Positions 9,427-20,487 of a DNA stretch of 64,000 nucleotides are shown here, piece after piece; position 1 is the first letter of the stretch, and every line of letters starts with the position of its first letter. The DNA is from Elysia chlorotica (lineage: Eukaryota; Mollusca; Gastropoda; Plakobranchidae): positions 275,923 to 339,922 of the forward strand of contig RQTK01000348.1 in the NCBI GenBank assembly GCA_003991915.1, in the 5' to 3' direction. The notes below the pieces were generated by a model. The model worked only from the letters and a program-made list of their open reading frames with translations. It had not been told where the DNA came from and made no database searches. The position numbers and the translations under genes are program-made.

Positions 9427-12400
9427 AACCCAGGACTGCAGCTTGCAAACCTCCCTGGAGCCTGACGACAAAGGCCTAGAACCACTGAAAAGCTCCATGG
9501 GTCAACAGACGTCGCCCTACACCCCAGAGAAAGATCTCTTCTCCCTGCTGGAGGAAGTCTGCGCCAAGTACGCCGACCAGGACTCGAACCCCAAACCCTC
9601 CAGCATGACCGCGGTGGGCGGAGACCGATTCAGGGCGAACGAGCCAGCAGCGTACAGTATGGATGGCGCGGGTGATGGCAAGGTGAGAGAGTCTGTCCGA
9701 AGCATGCAGAAGGTTTCGCCGCCTCCATCACCAAAAATGATGCAGAGAGCAGCCTCGGCCAATGATTGCCAGGTCAACAGACTCAAGGCGTCGGAGTCTG
9801 CGTATCGCACGGCAAGCCTGTCTCCGTCCCGAATGGGCATGACGGCGTACTACACCCACCAATCTCTCCCAGACCTCAGCTTCCTGACCGACCGCATAAA
9901 ATCACACATCGCCAGCGAGCTGCAAGCCGCGGATGAGTGCTCGGAAAACGGCGACCCATTCGCGCACAGAACCGTCACGTCTCTGTTCGACCCCGTGAAG
10001 ATCCCAATCATTCTAAGTCCTCTGGTTGGCGGGGGTTCTCCAGATCACTTGCGGTCCCAGTCTCACTCTCCGTGCCGGTCCCACTCGTTTTCGCCGCTGC
10101 GTCGGCAGGCGGTCTCCTACTGCTGCTGTAACTGCAACGGGTCCCCACAACACTCCACCGCATCATCTCGATGTCACAGCTCCCCTCCAGGCTCCTCCCC
10201 CAAGCTGGGGAAGAAGTCCAAGTCGTTCAGCGGAGGAGTGGCGGCAAGCCCGCAGTACAGAGGCTCCCCCTGCCACGCATCCCCCGCCCGAGCCCAGTGT
10301 AGCCTCCCTTGCTGCAGCGCAGGGTCTAGTGGTTCACCGCGTCACGTCAAACAGGGCGCGGCCAGCCGATCCAAGAGCCAGGAGGTTGTGGGGCAGCCAC
10401 AGAACAAGCTCAACCAAGCCAAGCGATCGGCAAGCTACGCGGCCACCTCACGAGTCCCCACGCAGGCGGGAGGGAAGGCACTGCCATCACCGGTACAGAG
10501 AAGCCCACCATCTGGACCGTCTTCTAAACCCAGAGCTCCGGCTAGCAGCCCTGCTTGCTCGAGGCTAGCAAAGAACGCGACCATGTCATTTCCACAGCAG
10601 GGCTCGGATGTGAAGCGAGCCAAGGGCAAAGATGTCAAGGAGGAGCTCAACACTATGGCCCTCAAAGAGAAGATCTACTCCAGACTCTCCCAGGAGATTG
10701 CTGCCGAGGAAAGGAGAGAGGCTGCTGAGAGCAATATCCACAATGGCAGTGACGGTAGTTCAGGATTCACCCCCAGCGATGTCCATCATCATCATCATCA
10801 TCATCATCCCATTCCCACAGGTGAAGTCAATACCAATACCAACATCAACAACGGTTGCGGTATTGACAACAACTACACCTCGTCAAAGTCCACAGTGTCC
10901 ACTGCGTCAACCTCATCATCGTCGTCCTCGTCATCGGCGGGCAAGAAGGTGACCAGTGGCCAGTATGTCGTCAGTGGTTTCTCCTCCTCCTCCTCCTCCC
11001 CTCCCAGCGACCAGAGGAACTCCTCCACCTCCACCATTGACTCGAGAGATGTGGAGATCAAGGCGAGGATTGACACCGGGACCAAGAAGTCTTCCTCGTC
11101 CAAGCCTGACGGAGCAGCAGCAGCAGGAGGAGCAGGAGGAGGAGCTGGTTACAAAGGTCTAACCCGCAAGGCTTTAACCAAGCAAGCCAGCACCGACAGT
11201 GAAGCTTCTTCAGCGCCTGAAGGGGGAGAGGGCGGAACTTCCCCGGACCAGCGAGGCACCAGCAACAAGAAGGGGCGGATCCCGGTCCTCAAGGCAAGCA
11301 CATCTCCTAACCAGTCGAAAATCCCGGCCCTAAGCTCGGCCAAGACGGAAGGCAAACAGACGAGCCGACTGCCCACCTACAACAAGCCCGCCAAAGATGG
11401 GAAGTCGGAGAAAGCAGGAACGGTAGCCCTCGCTAAGAAAAGGTCCGTGAAATCCGCTCAGGGTTCGGTGGGCAAGACCAAGACCAAGTTTGAGGCTGGC
11501 AGGCAGTCTTCGGAGGCTGTGAAGGCCAAGAGGAGAGGCGTGGTGGTTGTGGAGCAAGACGAGGGTAGGCCCGAGCTCTACCACGGTGAGGGGTACGAAG
11601 ACTCCGAGTCCCCTCAGAACGAGGAGAGTGAGCATGGGACTAACCAGTTCGGTGATGAATATGCCAACCAGTGCCAGAACTGCATCGACAGGGAGGCCAG
11701 CGAAAACCAGCTAAGGGAGATAATTGGAGGCTCTCCGCCGCCTTGCTTCCGCTGTGACGGGGAAGGCTGCCATGATTGTCTCATCGCCACGGAAACCAAT
11801 ATTGAACCCGCAGATCCTCAGGTTATCGACGCCAGAGCTTGCGTGGACATGCCTGCCGACCTAGAGCACATCCTGTTCCAGCCTCCACACCTAGAGAGCT
11901 CTCTGGAGAGGGAGAACATGAATCTGGGTCAAGGCCAGCAGAACGCAGGCGAGGGAGCCGAACAACGCGAGGAGGAAGGAACACAGGAGGACGGGGAGGC
12001 GTGTAGACTCAGAGAAGATCATGATGGTGAAGAAGACTGCACAGAATGCAGAACCATTGAGGTTGAAGTGGACACCCCTCCCAACATCGTGGACCAGCTC
12101 TGCAGCTCCCTCACTGCGACGGAGATGAAATCCTCCGCCAGCGGAAACGCCCTCATGGCAAGGAAGGCGGCCATGTTTGTCTGCGAGGAGGAGGGAGATC
12201 TACTCGGCGTGGCGGGGCCTAGGCACACCTCCCCAGGTGGGAGGCATAGGCGGGTTCTCGCGACAGACGAGCAAACCTTCCCATCATCCCCTGAGCACTC
12301 TAACCACACCTCCCCGAGATCTGGCTCCGATCAACCATTGGGTTGTGCCCCAGTGAACGGGGACGACTACCGGCATCAGTCCAACACGCGTCACCACGAC

Positions 12401-12644
12401 GACCTTCTGTTGGCCCGCACCAGACGATGGAGTACCGGATCTTCCCTCCACAAGTACAACCTCGAGGCGTTGTACTCCTTACAGGAGGAGAGCAGCCACA
12501 GTTCTTCGTGTACTGCGTCAACGGCAAACTCGGCAACCTCAACAACCTCGTCAACCTCAACCACGGCGTCCTACGACGACTTTCACCCCCCACACAGCAG
12601 CAGCTTCTGCAGAGAGGCCTGGCAGTATCCGTGGGAGCACAGAG
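9427..12644 (+). CDS. RUSC: RUSC-like gene, exon D: giant disordered region
   Basis: A 3.2-kb exon with acceptor tgtacgcag and donor CAGAG|GTGAGA. It encodes about 1,072 residues, mostly low-complexity Ser/Pro/Lys/Glu. Visible features are THQSLPDLSFL (about residue 140), a Cys cluster SYCCCNCNGS (about 230), a His run near 10785-10807, poly-Ser blocks, basic KKSKSFS- and KKGRIPVLKA-type stretches, and a second Cys cluster (CQNC...CFRCDGEGCHDC, about 11671-11780). It ends TASYDDFHPP...CREAWQYPWEHR. RUSC proteins have a long disordered N-terminal half, so the layout fits, but this exon alone is two thirds the length of human RUSC2. The frame stays open past the donor through a GAA microsatellite; I treat that as intron. 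Confidence 0.88.
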
Positions 12645-12700
12645 GTGAGAGTTGTGTGTTACATGTTAAACTTTTAATTCATCTCCCTCCTCTCCAAGAC

Positions 12701-12835
12701 AAAAGAAGAAGAAGAAGAAGAAGAAGAAGAAGAAGAAGAAGAAGAAGAAGAAGAAGAAGAAGAAGAAGAAGAAAGTGCATTTATATAGCAGCTTTCCCAT
12801 ATTGTTGCTCAAAGCGCTTTACATTTGTTTAAATC
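12701..12835. repeat. (GAA)n microsatellite with AGCGC-type hairpin motif
   Basis: About 23 GAA units, then gtgcatttatatagcagctt ... ctcaaagcgctttacattt. The same arrangement occurs at about 2828, 59640 and 62520. Confidence 0.75.
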
Positions 12836-13449
12836 AAGCAATCAATAAAAATACATTTTGCTAAAACTATGGTGTAATTTACAGAATACAGAGAACCATA
12901 ACAAAGTTCTCATATAATAAAAGCTTTATGATACAAAAAAATTAAGTCGTATTATACAGTTACTACAATCAAATAAATGATCATTGAGAAAAGGTTAAAA
13001 TAAACTTATGATTAAATAATTTGTAAAATAAAGGAGGTAGCATGTGTAAATACTCAGATTAAAAAGACAAAGAACTTGTAAATAAATGGTGGAGTAAAAA
13101 TGCTGCACAGAATATACCATAATCATATTAACTACAAGGAGTCAAAGAAAGATGTGAAAAAGAAAGTTTTAACTCTACTTTTAAAAGATTGCAAACTGTC
13201 GGACGATAAAACAGAACGTTTTCTGATGCTTCTGCGACATTTTATTTTCTACACGCTTCTGAGCTTGTGGATTTCTCCTGCCCGTCTTTTATTTAAAGTC
13301 TTTCAGAAAAACACTATTGGGGTAAAGATGGTTAAAGTCCTTATTGCTAAACTTTTTTTTAAAATCTATGTTTAGCTGAGGTTTTTATCATGTCTTTCTC
13401 CTCCCTTATTAGTTCTTAGTTTGATGCCCTGTCTCAGAAAAACTGCATA
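12836..13449. other. Intron sequence with an unexplained open frame (13100-13375)
   Basis: AT-rich. The 91-codon frame begins MLHRIYHNHINYKESKKDVK and has a vaguely COMM-domain-like helix pattern, but I cannot identify it. Confidence 0.35.
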
Positions 13450-13710
13450 AAGTGTAGTAGGTGGTAGATTGCTGGGGTTTTGTTTGGAGGTCCACGGTTC
13501 AATCCCACAATGGGGCAAAAATATTATGGGATTTTGTCCTCTACTGGTTGAGTTGTTAGTATAATGGGCCTGCTGATAGCGAGGTCCTTATATCTGTCTA
13601 TACTCTATGTGTGGCAGGAGATAAAATTGTCAGCAGTTAGTCTTGGATCTGTCCTCTATAGAGCCTAGTTGTTGGTGTTGGAATTTGAGAAACCGACCAA
13701 CCAAACCAAT
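13450..13710 (+). mobile_element. Old, diverged SINE copy
   Basis: Degenerate tRNA-like head (ccacggttcaatccc), then cctctactggttgag, gtgtggcaggagataaaatt and a cgaccaaccaaacc tail. Confidence 0.6.
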
Positions 13711-13824
13711 GGAGTGTTGTTGGTGACTATTTTTAATTTTATATCAGGGACAAAATAAATTGTTAGAGTTTGTCCCCCACTGGTTCTGTGGGTGTCATGT
13801 GATCGGCTGATACAGAAGTTCTGA

Positions 13825-14370
13825 CATCCCCGCGATGTCTGGATGTAGCAGCGCTAAAACACTTGTCAGAATTTTCAAATCTTGGTACCAGCTTTGTGAA
13901 CCTAATAAGAGAGAACGATTTAGCTTCCCCCTACCTAAGCAGGGGGCACGGTGGCCCAGGGGTAGAACATCGGCTTCCAACGCAAAAGGTCCGAGTTCTC
14001 ATCCTGGCGATTGTGCTCCCTACTGGTTTGTTCGGTGTCAGTATAATGTGACCAGCTGAGACAGGAGTCACCATATCCCTGCCCTGTCTCGTGTGTGGCA
14101 GCACATAAAATTGTCAAACATCCGTCTTGGGGCCCGTCCACAATATAGCCTATATAGTGATGATGTTGGACGTTAAACCAACCCAACCAACCAACCAACC
14201 ACTGATTTATATGAACTTGGGATACAAAAAAGACTTTATGGCTACTAAAAAACAACCCCGCACTATCTGAGTGTGGCAGCACTAAAACACTTGTCAGAAT
14301 TTTCAAGACTTGGGACCCACCTTGGGAAACTAATAAGAGAGAACAATTTAGCTTCCCCCTACCTAAGTAC
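13825..14370. repeat. Pair of ~105-bp direct repeats around a SINE
   Basis: About 13825-13940 and 14262-14370 share ctaaaacacttgtcagaatt, taataagagagaac and tagcttccccctacctaag. Confidence 0.8.
13944..14202 (+). mobile_element. tRNA-derived SINE, full copy
   Basis: gggggcacggtggcccaggg head, box B-like region, body and (AACC)n tail. It sits between two ~105-bp direct repeats (about 13825-13940 and 14262-14370). Confidence 0.8.
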
Positions 14371-14402
14371 TTAAGCATTGGAAGTATGGTTAATGGTTAC
14401 TA

Positions 14403-14460
14403 CTGAGATAAGATAAGATAAATCTTTATTTGTCCCTTTGGAGCAATTCTAATTGAAACA
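14403..14460 (-). mobile_element. LINE-type 3' tail with (GATAA)n
   Basis: gataagataaatctttattt gives the reverse of the tails seen at about 15630-15670 and 18905-18955, typical of CR1/L2-like LINE ends. Confidence 0.45.
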
Positions 14461-14626
14461 TGCTATTACACTTAATAACGTAACATGGTGACACAAAGTT
14501 GATTCAAATTGTTGATAAATAGAAATTATTACAAATTATGTCTAATAACTCCATTGTAGTATCCAATATGCCATTTCAAACACCAACACTTACATATCTA
14601 AATTCTATGTTATTTTCTCTTTTCAG

Positions 14627-14763
14627 ATCATCTTTGGACATACAGCCATCTAGAAAGTCAGGAAGAAATGATGGCAGAGCCTTCAACCGGTACTCCATTG
14701 CCTGTGACGGCAAAATGCCAATCTTGGTACCTGAGGATGATTTTCCTCCCTGCTTTGCTGATG
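14627..14763 (+). CDS. RUSC: RUSC-like gene, exon E
   Basis: Acceptor tctcttttcag and donor GATG|GTGAGG. The sensible frame reads SSLDIQPSRKSGRNDGRAFN then RYSIACDGKMPILVPEDDFP and PCFAD, and joins exon F in phase 1 as CFAD-D-TEVVRRRKPR. Odd point: this frame needs a two-base carry-in, but exon D ends with one base. Either a short exon lies between 12645 and 14626, the exon D donor differs, or the sequence has a small error. The exon is short and basic with an acidic end. No domain recognised. Confidence 0.65.
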
Positions 14764-14877
14764 GTGAGGAGTTTGCATGTTTGCATATGTTTTTGCATAG
14801 TTTAGAAACAGAAGGTTTAAGTTTGCTCACCAAGGTATAGTGCAGGTAGATGAGTGAGCAATGATGAGGGCGCTTTC

Positions 14878-14899
14878 ACTCTCTTTCTCTCTCTCTCTC

Positions 14900-14959
<60 letters not shown>

Positions 14960-15062
14960 CCTCTCTCTCTCTNNNNNNNNNNNNNNNNNNNNNNNNNNNN
15001 NNNNNNNNNNNNNNNNNNNNNNNNNNNNNNNNNNNNNNNNNNNNNNNNNNNNNNNNNNNNNC

Positions 15063-15140
<78 letters not shown>
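14878..15140. repeat. (CT)n microsatellite containing an assembly gap
   Basis: Long CT run with 89 N at 14973-15061. The true length is unknown. ORFs here are artefacts. Confidence 0.95.
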
Positions 15141-15142
<2 letters not shown>

Positions 15143-15611
15143 CTAATGCTTATTAGTAGTTTTTATTTGAACACTTATTCCCTTTTGACTGTATGTAAAA
15201 TAATCTGTAATGCAGTGGCATTACAGCCGAAAATAGTGTGATAACTATGAGTTAAGATTTAATATAAAAGAGACTCTTTGTTGACAAGATTCAACGAAAT
15301 AGTCGGTGAGACTGGAACCTTGTTTGTCTAAATTTGCTTTGTTTGGACAAAGAAAACCCCAACTAAAATAGTCATAATTCGGTTTGAATTTGATACAACA
15401 AAAAAAAAATTGTAATATTGGTTGTAGTATAATGTGAACTTTAAATCTAATTGTCTGAGTAAAATACCTCAAATTTATGAGGTAACTAGAGTGAACTATG
15501 TACGGTTTATTAAACCACCAAGTGCACTTTAGAGGTTGAAACAAATATAACGCTACCATTTCTAGAAACAGAAATAATTGGAAATTAAAGAAAGAAAGCC
15601 AATATAGGGTA

Positions 15612-15672
15612 GTTTCCTTGAGCTTTCCCTTGTGGACTAATAAAGTATTATCTTATCTTATCTTATCTATCT
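15612..15672 (+). mobile_element. LINE-type 3' tail with (TTATC)n
   Basis: tttccttgagctttcccttg, ggactaataaagtat, then tcttatcttatcttatc. Confidence 0.5.
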
Positions 15673-16320
15673 CAAAACTTGTATCGGTAACTGCTGCTTG
15701 AAAAGTTAGGATGGCATCAAAATTAAATTGCCTTAATGTTGAACTGTTTAATATTGGAGATTTCTTTCAAAAAGGATAAAATAATGCTATTTGAACACAT
15801 CTGACTTGTATTGGTAACTTCTGCTTGAAAAGTCAGGATTCCATCAAAATTAAATTGCCTTAATGTTGAACTGTTTACTGTTGGAGACTGCTTTCAAAAA
15901 GCATATGACCCATTGACAGAACATGGTTTCTAATGTGGTACCCTGTTTGTTTGTTTCTAGAATAAATGTCTTCTGGCCTTAAATAATCGTCTCATGGTGT
16001 GTTTTTTTTTCCATGAAGTAGTAGTTTGAGAGATAGTATAAATAATGTGAATGCAATCCTTTCATTCAAAAAGATGCAATTGCAGTATGAAGTTGGTGGG
16101 GCCTTCAATTTTCCAATGTGAAAATATGACTGTAGAGCATACATGCTAAAACTACTTTTATTATATATAATAATGCTAATAATGCTTTTTGAACACATGG
16201 TATGAAGTTGGTGGGGCCTACAATTTTCCAATGTGAAAATGTGACTGTAGAGCATACATACTTAATCTACTTTTGTTATATATAATAATGCTAATAATGC
16301 TTTTTGAACACATCTGACTT
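15668..16320 (+). repeat. Two sets of ~115-130-bp tandem duplications before exon F
   Basis: Set one (15668-15910) repeats aaattaaattgccttaatgt. Set two (16085-16315) repeats tatgaagttggtggggcct and gctttttgaacacat. The second ends about 30 bp from the acceptor. Confidence 0.8.
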
Positions 16321-16346
16321 TGTGTTAACCCCCCCCCCGCCTCTAG

Positions 16347-16709
16347 ACACCGAGGTTGTCCGCAGACGGAAACCCAGGCACAAATCATCCCGCCGATCTG
16401 AGAGGAGTTCCTCGTCCTGCTCCTCATCCTCGTCTTCATCCGCGTTAGCCAGTGGCAGCACAGCCCCCGCGTCCACACCAGCCGGCCAACAATCGGCAAC
16501 CACGTCCACGTCCGGCTCTTCGTGTTCGGACGAATCGTCTCGCTCGAAGCGCGTGAGTTTTGCCGCGGAGGTTCTGTTCCAGTCCCCCCACGAGAGCCCT
16601 CGGCGGGGAGCGTCCGGCAAAGACCAGGAGGGGGAGGCTAAAGAGGACCTCAAACTGGAGGCCATAGAGATGGGAGAGGATGTGCTCACTCTACACCTCC
16701 TCAAACAAG
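16347..16709 (+). CDS. RUSC: RUSC-like gene, exon F
   Basis: Acceptor cgcctctag after a C-run and donor AAACAAG|GTGAAG (phase 1 in and out). It encodes about 121 residues: TEVVRRRKPRHKSSRRSERS, a poly-Ser tract (about 16410-16445), a Ser/Thr/Ala-rich stretch, then SKRVSFAAEVLFQSPHESPR and an acidic, possibly helical end DLKLEAIEMGEDVLTLHLLK. KRVSF resembles a PP1-docking RVxF motif (inference only). Two ~115-bp repeats lie just upstream in the intron. Confidence 0.78.
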
Positions 16710-17039
16710 GTGAAGAGATAGAGCTACCAACTCCACCACCAAACCTTTTACGCACAATTTTTATGCTTTTACTACTCAGAGAGATAAGGGATCACCGTTG
16801 CTACTAGTATAATGCATTAACTGTCTTTGGACAACATAGCCGTTACCGTGCTGACGTGCCGTAAAACAAACTCACATTGTATTATGGAGACTGATTAACA
16901 CTCTAGGTATACAACCTCACTGTTATGTAAAAATCAGGGCCAATTAAATTACAAGCTGCAGAGATACAATCTTTCCTGGTATTAAGTTTTAACACATTTT
17001 TTTCCCAGTTTTGCTAAATTTAATTTATCTCGGGGTGAA

Positions 17040-17815
17040 TATTCTTGGTTATCGACTAAGGTTGAGTCAATATTATGAACAATTATGTTCAATCTGTTGG
17101 ATTGTGTTCGACTAAGGTTGAGTCAATATTATGAACAATTATGTTCGAACAGAATTCATCAAGTAAATTACGTTTTTTTTTTTTTTTCGGGGATTATGTT
17201 GGCAAATATCAGTTTTAATGAATTCAAATCAAGTAGCCTTGTTCCCCTTTTTTGTATTTTCCCTTGAGTAACATCAGTCTTGGAGCCTGGTTAAAGTCGT
17301 AAAGCGCTTACCTTTTTTGGGGGGAAGTCCAAGATTCTATCCACGATTTGGGAAATTTACAATCGGATTCTGTTTGACTAAGGTTGAGTCAATATTATGA
17401 GCAACTTTGGTCAAACAATTCATCAAGTAAATTATACTTTTTTTTTTTTTTTTCGGGGATTATGTTGGCAAATATCTGATTTGATGAATTTAAAGCAGGT
17501 AGACTTGTTCCCCTTTTTGTATTTTCCCCTCGAGTAACATCAGTCTTGGAGCCTGGTTAAAGTCATAAAGCGCTCACCTTTTTAGGGGAAGGTCCTAGAT
17601 TCGATCCCTCAATTTCGAAAATTTACCTGTTGGATTCTGTTCGACTAAGGTTGAGTCAATATTATGAACAATTATGGTAAAACAGAATTCATCAAGTAAA
17701 TTATGCCTTTTTTTTTCGGGGATTATGTTGGCAAATATCAGGTTTGATGAATATAAATCAGGTAGCCTTGTTCCACCTTTGGTATTTTCCCCTTGAGTAA
17801 CATGTTTGTGGTGTT
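17040..17815 (+). repeat. ~270-bp tandem array before exon G, about 3 units
   Basis: Units contain aaggttgagtcaatattatg, T-run plus cggggattatgttggcaaat and acatcagtcttggagcctgg. The last unit stops about 20 bp before the exon G acceptor. Confidence 0.85.
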
Positions 17816-17829
17816 TGTGTACTCTGCAG

Positions 17830-17952
17830 GTAAAGGAGAGGCTAAACCAAGCCTGACCCCTCTCTCTGCTGCTGCTGACAGATCCAGTGCTGCAGTCACA
17901 CAGGAAGCAGGCCTTGAGCCCACAGCCTCTCTCATGGAGAACAACAACCTCA
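17830..17952 (+). CDS. RUSC: RUSC-like gene, exon G
   Basis: Acceptor ctctgcag|GTAAAGG and donor AACCTCA|GTGAGT (phase 1 in and out). It encodes 41 residues, KGEAKPSLTPLSAAADRSS then VTQEAGLEPTASLMENNNL, low-complexity and probably disordered. The reading frame and phases fit exons F and H. Its last ~25 bases with the donor have a degraded copy at about 18270-18304. A ~270-bp repeat array lies directly upstream. Confidence 0.68.
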
Positions 17953-17999
17953 GTGAGTGGTACTCCGATGATTGTTCAATTATGTATTTGTCCGATTTC

Positions 18000-18160
18000 G
18001 TCCCCTACTGGTTGGGTCAATGTCAGTCTGAGACAGGAGCTTAGGCCTCCCGCCCTTTCTTAAACATGGTAGCACATAAAATTGTCAGATGTCAGTCTTG
18101 GAGCCCGTCCTCAATGTAGCCTATATAGTGCTGACGTTGGACGTTAACCCATCTTAACTC
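18000..18160 (+). mobile_element. SINE body fragment
   Basis: ccctactggttgggtcaatg through cagatgtcagtcttgg and gcctatatagtgctgacgtt to ggacgttaaccc; the head is missing. Confidence 0.6.
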
Positions 18161-18539
18161 AAAATTTAAGTGCAATTGCAACAGACGCAGAATTAAATAA
18201 TAATTAAATCTATGTTTGTTTTCATCTGCAGTGTTTCAGTTTAGATTTTATTGTCGGTAAGGCTAAGTAATTGGAGAATAGCAACCTCACTGAGTGGTAC
18301 ATGCACAAATATCAATTTTTTTTTTTTAATGCTGCGAATGCAAATAATTAATTTGATCACACTTGGAATAAAAAGAAATGAAAATGATCCAAATTCAAGT
18401 TGTCTGAACATAAAATGCAGTATTCCACCAATCACCATTATTCATGGCAAAGATCACATGTCACCATTGGGCTCTCTGAATGGCAGATCTCATGTTATCT
18501 AGTTTTCGGACCAAAAAGTAATAATTTTTTATGTTTCAG

Positions 18540-18690
18540 AAGTAGAAAAGGTTACACGGTAATGGACATGCTTACAAAAAGGGAACTTTATGGAGACATT
18601 GAAAGCAGTGAAGGATCGGGAAGTGTGGAGGAGCATGATTGTTAACGCTCTTAAGCATGGCAGATGGAACCACCCAAATTTCCACATAGG
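18540..18690 (+). mobile_element. LINE C-terminal fragment with a frameshift, in RUSC intron
   Basis: One frame reads RKGYTVMDMLTKRELYGDIE. The next frame reads LKAVKDREVWRSMIVNALKH then GRWNHPN. Together they resemble the last residues of LINE ORF2 (xDRExWRSMIxNAL). Two frames are needed, so the copy is dead. Confidence 0.55.
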
Positions 18691-18781
18691 AATAAATTTA
18701 AATTTAGATTAGTTCTCAATACTTTTATGATTCAAAGAGGATGAATGCTCAACTGCTTTCCTTTTTTTTACCTCCTTTCAG

Positions 18782-18858
18782 TGTTATTGAAGGGCATTGC
18801 ACAGGCAGCCGAGTCCTTGCTGCAGCATTTCTCCCAGGCAAAGGATCCTTTTGAGAAG
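18782..18858 (+). CDS. RUSC: RUSC-like gene, exon H: start of RUN domain
   Basis: Acceptor cctcctttcag and donor GAGAAG|GTCTGT (phase 1 in, phase 0 out). It encodes MLLKGIAQAAESLLQHFSQA then KDPFEK. This aligns with the first helix of the RUSC2 RUN domain (human, from memory: KGLVKAVNTAVDLIVAHF then RDP). The joined codon is ATG, so a RUN-only isoform could start here. RUN domains are helical modules that bind small GTPases or motors. RUSC proteins act as adaptors on vesicle transport (AP-4/ATG9A and kinesin-1 for RUSC2). Confidence 0.85.
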
Positions 18859-19357
18859 GTCTGTTGTTTTACTTCAGTAATTTTCTGTCTTGTGCTCTTC
18901 AGTTTTCTCCCTGGTAATTTTCTCCTTGAGGGACTGATGAAGTACTATCTTATCTTCTCCATAGTATATTATTCAAAAATATTTGTTAATTTGTTTAATG
19001 GAAATATTCTCCCATTTTGACCAATCCCTCTTTGCTTAAAGAAAAACATATCCTTGGAATAGGGGGGGGGGGGGTTGAATATCCCAAAGGTATTTCAAAT
19101 TTACATCACTTGAGATTTTTATGTCTTCCTCAAATATCCACTTCAGTTTTTTAAAAAGTGGAGATTCATCATGAGTGTACAACGTACAGACAAGACAATA
19201 GCACAAAACATGACACATGATGAGGATTTAGTTACTATGCAAATGGAGTCCATCAGAGATAGTCTTAGTATAGTGCTATCAGTATTTTCCATAAATGTAT
19301 TTAACTATGAAATATATACACACTTTCTTGACAATAACTTTACCTTATCCAATCCAT

Positions 19358-19609
19358 CATCTATTCCTGCCTTGGTACACCATCCTGAAATTCCATAAAT
19401 GTATGACTATGAAATATATACACACTGTTATCAGTATAAACTATTCCATAAATGTATAACTAAAAAATATTATACACACTGTCTCACCAATCCCTTTACT
19501 TAACACACTCCATCATCTATTCCTGCCTTGGTACACCATCCTGAAATTTAATAAATGTATAACAGAATGAGCATGATTTTTCATGGAAGTATTATATATA
19601 AATGCAATA

Positions 19610-19699
<90 letters not shown>

Positions 19700-19830
19700 A
19701 ACCATAAAATATATACACACTGTCTTACCAATCCCTTTACCTAATCCACTCCATCATCTACTCCCTAACCCACTCCATCATCTACTCCCTAACCCACTCC
19801 ATCATCTATCCCTGCCTTGGAAAACACCAG
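19358..19830 (+). repeat. Tandem repeats ending in the exon I acceptor region
   Basis: ccatcatctattcctgcctt recurs at about 19358, 19509 and 19798, the last leading into the true acceptor. (ATT)n at about 19610-19700 interrupts. Confidence 0.75.
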
Positions 19831-20011
19831 CTGCGTCTGGGCAGCTCCGTGGACTCGCCTCAGGTCGCAGCCCTTGTATACTGCGAGCTGTGCCCCGCAG
19901 TGGAGAGAGTGGTCTCCCATGGGATGCGCGACTACGAGGCCGGCGCCTTGCACATCTTCGGCAAGGTCAAGCTCAGCCCCTGGAAAGTCGCCGAAATGAC
20001 TTCAGAGCTGG
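19831..20011 (+). CDS. RUSC: RUSC-like gene, exon I: RUN domain
   Basis: Acceptor aaaacaccag. It encodes LRLGSSVDSPQVAALVYCEL then CPAVERVVSHGMRDYEAGAL and HIFGKVKLSPWKVAEMTSEL. It matches the RUSC core LG-x-SP-x-V...LCPAV...DG...PW-x-VVE. The best-looking donor is CTGG|GTAGGT, but that leaves one base and does not join exon J, which needs phase 0. A donor at TTG|GTTAGT (20036) would restore phase 0 but is weaker. Exon end is therefore uncertain. A GTTGG-rich array starts right at the donor. Confidence 0.85.
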
Positions 20012-20487
20012 GTAGGTTGCTAGATTGCTTGGTTAGTGGGTTGGTTGCTTGCTTAGTGGGTTGGTTGCTTGTTTGATTTCTTGGCTAGTTTGTGGGTGGC
20101 TTGGTTAGTGGGTTGGTTGCTTGGTGGGTTGGTTGCTTGCTTGGTTGTTTAGTGGGTTGGTGGGTTGTGGTTGATTGCTTGGTTGCTTAGTGGGTTGTTG
20201 CTTGGTTAGTGGGTTGTTGCTTGGTTAGTGGGTTGGTTGCTTAGTGGGTTGGTTGCTTGGTTAGTGGGTTGGTTGCTTGGTTAGTGAGTTGGTTGCTTGG
20301 TTAGTGGGTTGGTTGCTTTGTGGGTTGATTGCTTGGTGGGTTGCTTGCTTGGTGGGTTGCTTGCTTGGTGGGTTGCTTGGTTGGTTGCTTAGTATGTTGG
20401 TTGCTTGGAAAGTTGCTTAGTAGGTTGATTGCTTGGCCAATTGGTGGGTGGCTTGGTTGGTTGTGGTTGGTTGTTTTGTTGCTTTGT
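20012..20487 (+). repeat. GTTGG/GCTTG array starting at the exon I donor
   Basis: Variants of ttgcttggttagtgggttgg repeat about 20 times, beginning at the donor base itself. Confidence 0.88.

Noticed and set aside
12645-12832. Extension of exon D into a poly-Arg tail
   Set aside because: Follows a good donor and consists of a GAA microsatellite.
13100-13375. 91-codon ORF with a faint COMM-domain-like pattern (RIYHNHINYKESKKDVKKKV)
   Set aside because: No clear splice sites, AT-rich, and the similarity rests on a few residues; a profile search would decide.
14854-15241. ORFs of SLSLSL in the CT run
   Set aside because: Microsatellite with an N gap.
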